Source of the DNA: an uncultured Butyricicoccus sp.
GTDB taxonomy: Bacteria > Bacillota > Clostridia > Oscillospirales > Butyricicoccaceae
DNA: 64,000 bases
Assembly: GCA_944384655.1 (NCBI GenBank)
Contig: CALWUF010000035.1
Location: forward strand, 62,001 to 126,000
Reading direction: 5' to 3'
In this document: positions 14,003 to 20,876 of the stretch, in pieces
Layout of the letters: each line of letters starts with the position of its first letter
How positions within the stretch are numbered: position 1 is the stretch's first letter
Translations under genes and position numbers: made by a program
Notes under the pieces: model-generated
What the model saw: the letters and a program-made list of their open reading frames with translations, nothing else
The model's database searches: none
Told to the model about the DNA's origin: nothing

Positions 14003-15691
14003 ATGAATTTGATCGAACAGGCGAAGAAGCAGGCGGCAGAAGCGGTCCTGAATGCATACCGCGCTGCGGTTGCCGCAGGAGACCTGCCGGAAGGTGATGT
14101 GCCGGCAGTTGCCGTTGAAATCCCCAAGGACACAAAAAATGGCGACTATGCTTCGTCGTTTGCGATGCAGTGCGCACGTGCACTGCATATGGCGCCGCGC
14201 AAGATTGCCGATGCATTGGTGGCGCATACTGCGCTGGACGGCACATATTTTGAGAGGATTTCGATTGCTGGTCCTGGTTTCATGAACTTCCATCTGGGCA
14301 AAAAATGGTATGCCGACGCCGTTCGGTTGGTATCGGATATGGGGAAGGCGTATGGACGCATTCAGGCGGAAAATCCAGAGAAGATTATGGTGGAATTTGT
14401 TTCCGCCAATCCAACCGGTCCGATGCACATGGGCAATGCCCGTGGCGGCGTGCTGGGTGATTGCCTGGCTGAGGTGCTCGATTGGGCGGGACATGACGTG
14501 ACCCGTGAGTTTTATATCAACGATGCAGGCAATCAGGTTGATAAGTTTGCGCACTCGGTCGAAGGGCGTTACATCCAGCAGCTGAAGGGTGAAGACGCCA
14601 TTGTATTTGATGAGAGTTGGTATCAGGGCGCGGATATCCGTGAACTGGCAGCCGACCTTGTCAAACTCCATGGCGATTCACTGCTTGAGATGGACGGCGA
14701 GGAGCGACGCAAGATCATTGTAGAATATGGTTTGCCGACCAATATTGCACGCATGCAGCGCGATCTGGAACGCTATAAAATTCATTATGATGTGTGGTTC
14801 CGCGAGAGCGGTCTGCATGACTCCGGTTATGTCAAAGAAACGGTCGATATGCTGACGGAAAAGGGCGCCACGTATGAAAAAGAAGGCGCACTGTGGCTGC
14901 GTTCCACCGACTTCGGCTGCGACAAGGATGACGTGCTTCGCCGTGCGAACGGATTTTACACCTATTTTGCGGCAGATATTGCATATCACCGCAATAAGTT
15001 TGAAGTGCGTGGATTTGACCGCGTCATCAATATTTGGGGCGCAGATCACCATGGTCATGTGCTGCGCCTGAAGAGCGCACTGGATGCGCTGGGACTGGAC
15101 GGTTCCAACCGTCTGGAAATCGTGCTCATGCAGCTTGTGCGCATGATGCAGGGCGGGGAAGTTGTCCGCATGTCCAAGCGCACGGGCAAGTCGCTGACGC
15201 TGTCCGATCTGTTGGACGAAATCCCGGTGGATGCAGCGCGGTATTTCTTCAATTCGCGCGCGGCGGAAACACAGATGGAATTTGACCTCGATCTCGCCGT
15301 CAAGCAGGACAGTGAAAACCCACTGTATTACTGTCAGTATGCACATGCGCGTATTTGCAGCCTGCTGCGAAAGATGGAGGAAGAGGGCGTTCCTGTGCCG
15401 CAGGCGGCTGACCTGACTGTGTTGAACGAGGCAGAGGAGCTGGCGCTGGTCAAACAGATCAGTCTGCTGCCCGAAGAGATCCGTGTGGCGGCAGATGAAC
15501 GCGATCCATCCCGCCTGAACAAATATGCGGTTGCTTTGTGCGCACAGTTCCATCGTTTCTACAATGCGTGCCGCATCAGGGAGGCAGAGGATACCGTGCG
15601 CGATGCACGTCTTGTTCTGTGCTGTGCGGCGCGCCAGACGATTTATAATGTATTGACCATGATCGGCGTAGAAGCGCCCGAACATATGTGA
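14003..15691 (+). CDS. argS: Arginyl-tRNA synthetase
   Basis: A 562-residue class I synthetase charging tRNA-Arg. It has the N-terminal Add-1 domain (residues 1-110), the HIGH-type motif FVSANPTGPMHMGNARG (about 132-148), WGADHHGHVLRLKSAL, the KMSKS-like VVRMSKRTGKSLTL (about 388-401) and the C-terminal DALR anticodon-binding domain beginning near YYCQYAHARI. Full family length. The start follows AAAGAAAGG. It is likely transcribed with the upstream wall genes and the downstream 15726 gene. Confidence 0.97.
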   Translation: MNLIEQAKKQAAEAVLNAYRAAVAAGDLPEGDVPAVAVEIPKDTKNGDYASSFAMQCARALHMAPRKIADALVAHTALDGTYFERISIAGPGFMNFHLGKKWYADAVRLVSDMGKAYGRIQAENPEKIMVEFVSANPTGPMHMGNARGGVLGDCLAEVLDWAGHDVTREFYINDAGNQVDKFAHSVEGRYIQQLKGEDAIVFDESWYQGADIRELAADLVKLHGDSLLEMDGEERRKIIVEYGLPTNIARMQRDLERYKIHYDVWFRESGLHDSGYVKETVDMLTEKGATYEKEGALWLRSTDFGCDKDDVLRRANGFYTYFAADIAYHRNKFEVRGFDRVINIWGADHHGHVLRLKSALDALGLDGSNRLEIVLMQLVRMMQGGEVVRMSKRTGKSLTLSDLLDEIPVDAARYFFNSRAAETQMEFDLDLAVKQDSENPLYYCQYAHARICSLLRKMEEEGVPVPQAADLTVLNEAEELALVKQISLLPEEIRVAADERDPSRLNKYAVALCAQFHRFYNACRIREAEDTVRDARLVLCCAARQTIYNVLTMIGVEAPEHM

Positions 15692-15725
15692 TATTTAACA
15701 GCCTGTTGAGGGCGGAAGGAGAGCT

Positions 15726-16760
15726 ATGGAACCCGTTCCTTTATGTAGAGGGGAAGTTATTTTGACAATGGAACGGCCGCAGCAGATGATGTCGGTAAAT
15801 TGGAAACGATGCCGGGCGTCTGCCGTTGTCGTGCCGGATGCGATGAGCGTTGAGACTGCAAAGAGCTGTGTCGGAAACCGGCTGGTTGGCATGCTGGTCA
15901 ATGCGGACGGTTGGAATGCCGAGGAAGATATCGGTGCAAAATGGCCGTCGGAACGTCTGATTGGTCGATTCCGCAACATTGCACGCCGTGCGATGCATGA
16001 GGAAGCGGATTTTGTCTACATCCGTATGCGGCAAAATCTGCACGTTTTACGCGCGGCTGTGCTGGCTGCGACAGAGCTGGACGAATTGGGCGTTTTTGTG
16101 GAGATTCCAGTGGATGAAGACGGATGCACGGCGGATGGATCATGCGCCATGGCGGTCATGGGCATTTTACAGCGCATTGGTGTGGCTGGTATCATCTTGA
16201 CAGGCGAACCGCAGGACATTGACGATACGATTGAAGAGCTTGCGCCGCATGCGAGCATAGCACTGGGCGTATCCGTCAAGCCGTCCGAATTGCGCAATAT
16301 GCGCGAGCTGGCGAGTGTGGAATTTTATCACACACGTGAGCCGGAAGATGTGCGTCGTCTGCTGGAGATTGCGCCGCCGAGCAGCGGTAAAAATGAGCCG
16401 GATGCGGACGACGATTACGTCCTTGCGCCAGTCGGTGAACATGCGCACTTTGTGGACGTCACCATTGATATTTCGGATCCGGTTGATCTGGAAGACCACT
16501 TTGGTGAAACACTGTTGGAGTTGGAAGACCAGTGGTCGGGCGCGCTCAAGCTGGAGATCAACACGCCGGAGGATGTACATCTTCTCGCGGAAGGTCAGTA
16601 TATGATTAACCGTCCGGTTTGCCTTGCGTCAGAAAATCCCGAACTGCTGGAACAGGCGCTGTGTGTATTTGACGGCATTGCGCTGTATGATGGAACCTGG
16701 GAACTGGATAAAGAGAAAATCGATTATTTCCGCCGTCATTACGGCATGGTGGCGCTGTAA
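15726..16760 (+). CDS. Homocysteine S-methyltransferase-like orphan lacking zinc cysteines
   Basis: A 344-residue protein with no clear active site. Residues about 100-190 (LRAAVLAATELDELGVFVEIP, then DEDGCTADG and VAGIILTG) recall the second half of the homocysteine-binding barrel of MetH-type methyltransferases. The tail (RPVCLASENPELLEQAL and YDGTWELDKEKIDYFRRHYG) recalls the end of such proteins in Clostridia. The Cys expected after the Gly-x-Asn position is replaced (GIILTG) and the later Cys pair is absent, so zinc and homocysteine binding looks lost. It begins 34 nt after argS with AAGGAG and ends at a terminator. The relationship is my inference; it may be annotated simply as hypothetical. 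Confidence 0.6.
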   Translation: MEPVPLCRGEVILTMERPQQMMSVNWKRCRASAVVVPDAMSVETAKSCVGNRLVGMLVNADGWNAEEDIGAKWPSERLIGRFRNIARRAMHEEADFVYIRMRQNLHVLRAAVLAATELDELGVFVEIPVDEDGCTADGSCAMAVMGILQRIGVAGIILTGEPQDIDDTIEELAPHASIALGVSVKPSELRNMRELASVEFYHTREPEDVRRLLEIAPPSSGKNEPDADDDYVLAPVGEHAHFVDVTIDISDPVDLEDHFGETLLELEDQWSGALKLEINTPEDVHLLAEGQYMINRPVCLASENPELLEQALCVFDGIALYDGTWELDKEKIDYFRRHYGMVAL

Positions 16761-16778
16761 TCGGGACAGAAGTGAAAG

Positions 16779-16820
16779 CGCAGGCGGGGGAGGGTTTTTT
16801 CTCCTGCCTGCGTTCTTTTT
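16779..16820 (+). terminator. Intrinsic terminator ahead of prmA
   Basis: CGCAGGC (16779-16785) with the following G run pairs with CTCC-TGCCTGCG (16801-16812), followed by TTCTTTTTTT. It lies only 19 nt before the prmA start, so prmA needs read-through or a promoter that I did not find. Confidence 0.85.
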
Positions 16821-16838
16821 TTGCAAAGGAGGATGTTT

Positions 16839-17804
16839 GTGAACAATTGGACAGAAGTGACGGTCTGGACGTCGACCGCTGGCATCGATGCTGTGACCGG
16901 TATGCTGATGGATCTGGGTATTGATGGATTTGTCATTGAAGATGCCCGGGATTTCGCCGATTTTTTGCAGGATACGGAGATATACTGGGATTATGTGGAT
17001 GAGGATCTGGCGCAGGAGAAAACAAATGCTGAGACCAATGTCAAAATCTATATTGAGGACAGCCCTGCGGGTGCAGAGCTTCTTGCACAGGTAAATGCGG
17101 GGTTGGCAGGGCTGCGCAAGCGTGATGTCGCGCATGCATTTGGTCGCTGTGTAACGGAATTGGCATCCATCCGGCAGGAGGACTGGGAAAATAATTGGAA
17201 GCAATATTTCAAGCCGTTCCGTGTCGGTGAGACGTTTCTCATCAAACCGTCATGGGAGACCTGCGAGCCGGAGGAAGGGCGTAAGATTTTAGAAATTGAT
17301 CCGTCGTCCAGCTTCGGTACGGGTACGCATAACACCACGCAGCTATGTATCTGTGAGTTAGAGCGGCGGGTGCGTGCAGGTGACCGCCTGTTGGATATGG
17401 GCTGCGGCAGTGGGATTTTGTCGGTGGCAGCACATATGCTGGGTGCGTCGGAGGTCACTGCGGTGGATATCGATCCGAATGCGGTCAAAATCGCGCAGGA
17501 AAATGCAGAGAAAAATGGCTTTTCGCTGCGCGCTCATGTCGGTGACGTCGTCGGCGATGCGGCGTTATCCGAGGCAATTGGCAGCGGGTATGACGTCATT
17601 GTCGCGAACATTGTCGCAGATGTGATCATGGGTATGCGGTATATCCTGAAGGACAAGCTGAAGCCGGAGGGTACGCTCATTGTATCGGGTATCCTTGCGG
17701 TGCGTGCCGACGAGGTACAGCAGTCGCTGCAGGATGCAGGCTTTGCACTGGAGCGCCGTGATCAGTCGGGCGATTGGGTGGCGATGACGCTGCATCAGGC
17801 ATAA
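16839..17804 (+). CDS. prmA: Ribosomal protein L11 methyltransferase
   Basis: A 321-residue SAM-dependent enzyme that trimethylates L11. An N-terminal substrate domain (residues 1-110, containing TVWTSTAGIDAVTGMLMDLG) precedes the Rossmann domain. IDPSSSFGTGTHNTTQLC and LLDMGCGSGILSVAA (motif I) are diagnostic, with AVDIDPNAV and VIVANIVADV (NxxA). GTG at 16839 lies 6 nt after GGAGG; the TTG further upstream contains the ribosome-binding site and is rejected. The start falls immediately downstream of a terminator, hinting at attenuation. Confidence 0.94.
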   Translation: MNNWTEVTVWTSTAGIDAVTGMLMDLGIDGFVIEDARDFADFLQDTEIYWDYVDEDLAQEKTNAETNVKIYIEDSPAGAELLAQVNAGLAGLRKRDVAHAFGRCVTELASIRQEDWENNWKQYFKPFRVGETFLIKPSWETCEPEEGRKILEIDPSSSFGTGTHNTTQLCICELERRVRAGDRLLDMGCGSGILSVAAHMLGASEVTAVDIDPNAVKIAQENAEKNGFSLRAHVGDVVGDAALSEAIGSGYDVIVANIVADVIMGMRYILKDKLKPEGTLIVSGILAVRADEVQQSLQDAGFALERRDQSGDWVAMTLHQA

Positions 17805-17835
17805 ATCAAACGCGAATTGGGAAAGGAGGGCGGCA

Positions 17836-18903
17836 ATGCAGGCGATAGACAAAAAAATTCTATTGGTGCTCCTGATTGTCGTGGCTTTTTTCGTTGTATG
17901 GAAGCTCAAAGCGCCGGAGCAGGAAGCGGTTTCTCTGGCGAAGACGAGCGTGGAAGCGGCCGACGAGCTTGCGGCGGCATATGCGGACGGACGCGATACG
18001 CTGTTGTTTCACAGCCCGGACATTGAGGAAAAGCAGGTATATCATTTGTTGCAGGCGCAGAATCCCTATTTGTCCACGTTGTCCACCGCAGCATATGAAA
18101 ACGGCAATTTGTCGCTGACCTATGAGATTCAGAAAAAAGAGGAACAGGATACAGGCTTGGACGCTGCACGCGCCGCAGGGGCAGAAGCGGCTGCCGGGAA
18201 AAAGAGTATTACGGGCAAGTTAAAAGCCATCCATGATACACTGATTCGCAATTGTGTGTATGCAGAAGATGACAATGACCGCATACACATGGCAGCAGGC
18301 GCAGTTGAAGATGGTCGCGCTGTATGTGCGGGATATGCACGGGCGTTCCAGGCGATGTGTGACGGTGCAGGCATCGATGTATATTATGTGGAAGACGACG
18401 ACATGACACACGCATGGAATGCGATCCGGCTGTATGGGCAAACATTTTTCATTGATTGCACCTATGATGATCCGGTGCCCGATCAGGGCGAGCGCGTCAG
18501 CCGGGAGTATTTTATGTTGACAGAAGATGAAATGCGCGAGCAACGCGATTGGGATGAAGCGTTGTATGACGAATTCCTTGACAGCCGCTACCCGGAAGAT
18601 TTTGCATATATCCAGCGCATGCAGGATCTGACCCTGGCAAGCGACTCGCTGCGCGCAGCGGATACCAATATGCCCGCCACACAGGAAGAGTTGGATATGC
18701 TCAATGAAACATTGGGGACGACGTTGGCGGAATCGGTCACCAGTGAGGATGAAACAGGAACTGCCGTCACGATGACGCGGGGGGAACTGTATCGCCGTGG
18801 CTATGAGGCGCTTTGGGATGAGGTCGATGGTCGCCGCCGTATAGAAGATTTGATCGATGCGTATCGCGTTCCACCGGTTCCTGCGCGGAAGATGGGGTTT
18901 TAA
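17836..18903 (+). CDS. Membrane-anchored transglutaminase-like protein
   Basis: A 355-residue protein with an N-terminal membrane anchor (residues 8-24, LLVLLIVVAFFVVWKL) and an extracellular transglutaminase-like domain. The papain-type triad is visible: Cys in GRAVCAGYARAFQAMC, His in DDDMTHAWNAI, and Asp in FFIDCTYDDP. Residues 265-355 are a charged helical tail. Such proteins in Firmicutes are usually putative surface proteases or peptide-processing enzymes; the substrate is unknown. It begins 31 nt after prmA with GGAGGGCGG and is likely co-transcribed. It ends before the tRNA promoter. Confidence 0.88.
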   Translation: MQAIDKKILLVLLIVVAFFVVWKLKAPEQEAVSLAKTSVEAADELAAAYADGRDTLLFHSPDIEEKQVYHLLQAQNPYLSTLSTAAYENGNLSLTYEIQKKEEQDTGLDAARAAGAEAAAGKKSITGKLKAIHDTLIRNCVYAEDDNDRIHMAAGAVEDGRAVCAGYARAFQAMCDGAGIDVYYVEDDDMTHAWNAIRLYGQTFFIDCTYDDPVPDQGERVSREYFMLTEDEMREQRDWDEALYDEFLDSRYPEDFAYIQRMQDLTLASDSLRAADTNMPATQEELDMLNETLGTTLAESVTSEDETGTAVTMTRGELYRRGYEALWDEVDGRRRIEDLIDAYRVPPVPARKMGF

Positions 18904-18963
18904 GCCTGAAATCGTGCCAAACTATGATGCACAAAAAAACAAAAAAGTTTTTTAAAAAAAGTG

Positions 18964-18992
18964 TTGACATTTGGCGCCCCGCGAGATATAAT
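18964..18992 (+). promoter_or_regulatory. Perfect consensus promoter of the tRNA operon
   Basis: TTGACA (18964-18969), 17 nt, TATAAT (18987-18992); both boxes match the sigma-A consensus exactly. Start near 19000; the first tRNA begins at 19054. Confidence 0.93.
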
Positions 18993-19053
18993 AATCATCG
19001 TCATCTGACGAGAGACAAAAAACAAACCTCTCGTTTTGAATGCGATGATATAT

Positions 19054-19130
19054 GGCGGTATAGCTTAGTTGGCTAGAGCGTCCGGTTCATACCCGGAAGG
19101 TCATTGGTTCAAGTCCAATTACCGCTACCA
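19054..19130 (+). tRNA. tRNA-Met (CAU), elongator
   Basis: A complete cloverleaf with encoded CCA. Acceptor GGCGGTA pairs with TACCGCT, the D loop holds TTAGTTGGCTAGAGC, and the anticodon CAT is at 19088-19090 between CCGG and CCGG. The three consecutive G-C pairs of initiator tRNA are missing, which argues for elongator Met. Ile2 (lysidine) is less likely from the overall sequence. Confidence 0.95.
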
Positions 19131-19136
19131 CAATTT

Positions 19137-19211
19137 GGCCCGTTGGTCAAGCGGTTAAGACACCGCCCTTTCACGGCGGTAACACGAGTTCGATTCTCGT
19201 ACGGGTCACCA
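19137..19211 (+). tRNA. tRNA-Glu (UUC)
   Basis: Acceptor GGCCCGT pairs with ACGGGTC, with encoded CCA. Anticodon stem CCGCC/GGCGG with loop CTTTCAC and anticodon TTC at 19170-19172. It follows tRNA-Met after 6 nt. Confidence 0.96.
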
Positions 19212-19213
19212 AT

Positions 19214-19289
19214 GGAAGTTTAGCTCAGCTGGGAGAGCATCTGCCTTACAAGCAGAGGGTCACAGGTTCGAGCCCTGTAACTTCCACCA
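19214..19289 (+). tRNA. tRNA-Val (UAC)
   Basis: Acceptor GGAAGTT pairs with AACTTCC, with encoded CCA. Anticodon stem TCTGC/GCAGA with anticodon TAC at 19247-19249. Last gene of the three-tRNA operon. Confidence 0.96.
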
Positions 19290-19292
19290 CAA

Positions 19293-19322
19293 AACCACTC
19301 TGAGAAATCAGGGTGGTTTTTT
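19293..19322 (+). terminator. Intrinsic terminator of the tRNA operon
   Basis: AACCACTCTGA (19293-19303) pairs with TCAGGGTGGTT (19308-19318) around a GAAA loop, followed by T. Confidence 0.92.
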
Positions 19323-19330
19323 GCATCTGT

Positions 19331-19359
19331 TTGACAAGCCCCGGCGTGTATGATAGCAT
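19331..19359 (+). promoter_or_regulatory. Sigma-A promoter of rarA
   Basis: TTGACA (19331-19336), 17 nt, TAGCAT (19354-19359), directly after the tRNA terminator. Confidence 0.7.
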
Positions 19360-19397
19360 GACCGATAGATGGATACGGTGGACTGGAGGGGAGTGCA

Positions 19398-20720
19398 GTG
19401 GAACAACAGGTTTTATTTGGTGAGGACAATTTGCGGCCATTGGCGGCACGTCTGCGCCCGCGCACGCTGGAAGAATTTGTGGGACAGACACACCTGCTCG
19501 GTGAAGGCAAAGTGCTGCGCCGCCTGATTGAGAGCGACCGCATTTCTTCGATGATTTTTTGGGGACCGCCGGGCGTGGGGAAGACGACGCTTGCGCGCAT
19601 TATTGCACAGCGGACACGCGCAGCATTCATCGATTTTTCCGCAGTGACCAGCGGGATCAAGGAGATTCGCCAGGTCATGCAGCGCGCGGAGGAAAATCGC
19701 CGGTTTGGAGATCGAACCATTGTCTTTATCGATGAAATCCATCGATTCAACCGCGCACAGCAGGATGCATTCCTTCCATTTGTGGAAAAGGGCAGTATCG
19801 TGCTCATCGGGGCGACGACGGAAAATCCATCGTTTGAAATCAACGGTGCATTGTTGTCGCGTTGTAAAGTGTTTGTGCTGCAGGCGTTGACAACACGCGA
19901 TCTGACTGCATTGTTGTCCCGTGCCTTGTGCGATCCGCGCGGATTTGGCGGACAACACATTGAAATCTCCTCTGATATGCTGGAACTGATTGCGAATTTC
20001 GCCAACGGCGACGCGCGAAGCGCGTTGTCCACGTTGGAAATGGTTGTCCTCAATGGCGATATGAATGGGGATACTGTGATTGTAACAGAAGATATACTGG
20101 CGCAATGCCTGTCCAAAAAATCTCTGCTGTATGACAAAAAAGGTGAGGAGCATTATAACCTTATTTCAGCCCTGCACAAGTCCATGCGCAATTCAGATCC
20201 GGATGCAGCGGTTTACTGGCTGGCGCGGATGCTGGAGGCGGGAGAAGATCCGTTGTATGTCGCGCGGCGCGTCATCCGCTTTGCGAGTGAAGATGTGGGC
20301 ATTGCCGACCCGCGTGCGCTGGAACTCGCAGTGGCGGCATATCAGGCGTGTCATTTTATCGGCATGCCGGAATGTTCGGTCAATTTGACGCAAGCCGTTG
20401 TATACCTGTCTATGGCGCCCAAGTCCAATGCGCTGTATATGGCGTATGAGGCTGCAAAGAAGGATGCGTTGACGCAATTGGCGGAGCCGGTGCCATTGGT
20501 TATCCGAAATGCGCCGACTCGGTTGATGAAGGAATTGGAATATGGCAAAGGGTATCAATATGCACATGACACGGCGGAGAAGCTGACGGATATGCAGTGC
20601 CTGCCCGACGCTTTGCTTGGAAAAGAATATTATCGCCCGACTGAACAGGGGATAGAAGCAAAATATAAAGCCCGTCTGGAACGGATCAAAGCGTGGAAAA
20701 GACAACACGGCTGCAAATAA
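19398..20720 (+). CDS. rarA: Replication-associated recombination protein A (RarA/MgsA)
   Basis: A 440-residue AAA+ ATPase acting at stalled replication forks. Seen: RLRPRTLEEFVGQ (family start), Walker A FWGPPGVGKTTLARII (about residues 50-65), Walker B TIVFIDEIHRFNRAQQDAFLP, sensor 1 IGATTENPSFEINGALLSR with the arginine finger, and the C-terminal tetramerisation domain (YWLARMLEAGEDPLYVARR; DVGIADPRAL). GTG start preceded by GGAGGGGAG. It is monocistronic between a promoter and a terminator. Confidence 0.96.
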   Translation: MEQQVLFGEDNLRPLAARLRPRTLEEFVGQTHLLGEGKVLRRLIESDRISSMIFWGPPGVGKTTLARIIAQRTRAAFIDFSAVTSGIKEIRQVMQRAEENRRFGDRTIVFIDEIHRFNRAQQDAFLPFVEKGSIVLIGATTENPSFEINGALLSRCKVFVLQALTTRDLTALLSRALCDPRGFGGQHIEISSDMLELIANFANGDARSALSTLEMVVLNGDMNGDTVIVTEDILAQCLSKKSLLYDKKGEEHYNLISALHKSMRNSDPDAAVYWLARMLEAGEDPLYVARRVIRFASEDVGIADPRALELAVAAYQACHFIGMPECSVNLTQAVVYLSMAPKSNALYMAYEAAKKDALTQLAEPVPLVIRNAPTRLMKELEYGKGYQYAHDTAEKLTDMQCLPDALLGKEYYRPTEQGIEAKYKARLERIKAWKRQHGCK

Positions 20721-20735
20721 AAGAATAGAATATAC

Positions 20736-20780
20736 GATCCCGCCAAAGCGCACACAACACGTTTGGGCGGGATCTTTTTT
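20736..20780 (+). terminator. Intrinsic terminator of rarA
   Basis: GATCCCGCC (20736-20744) pairs with GGCGGGATC (20766-20774), followed by six T. Confidence 0.93.
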
Positions 20781-20811
20781 ATCGGCAAGAATTCTGTGCC
20801 ATGCCCTATGG

Positions 20812-20846
20812 TTTCGGCAAATTTTTTATTTATGGTTCTCTATACT
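20812..20846 (+). promoter_or_regulatory. Putative Spo0A-activated promoter of spoIIE
   Basis: TTTCGGCAAA (20812-20821) is the reverse complement of TTTGCCGAAA, one base off the 0A box TTTGTCGAAA. A -10 box TATACT (20841-20846) lies 19 nt downstream, and the -35 position (CAAATT) is poor. The box is centred near -36, where Spo0A activates sigma-A promoters. Confidence 0.5.
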
Positions 20847-20876
20847 ATAGGTACGGAACAGGAGGCGCAGAGAGAT

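Noticed and set aside
19054-19130. Initiator tRNA-Met or tRNA-Ile2
   Set aside because: The anticodon stem lacks the three G-C pairs of initiator tRNA, and the overall sequence looks like elongator Met.
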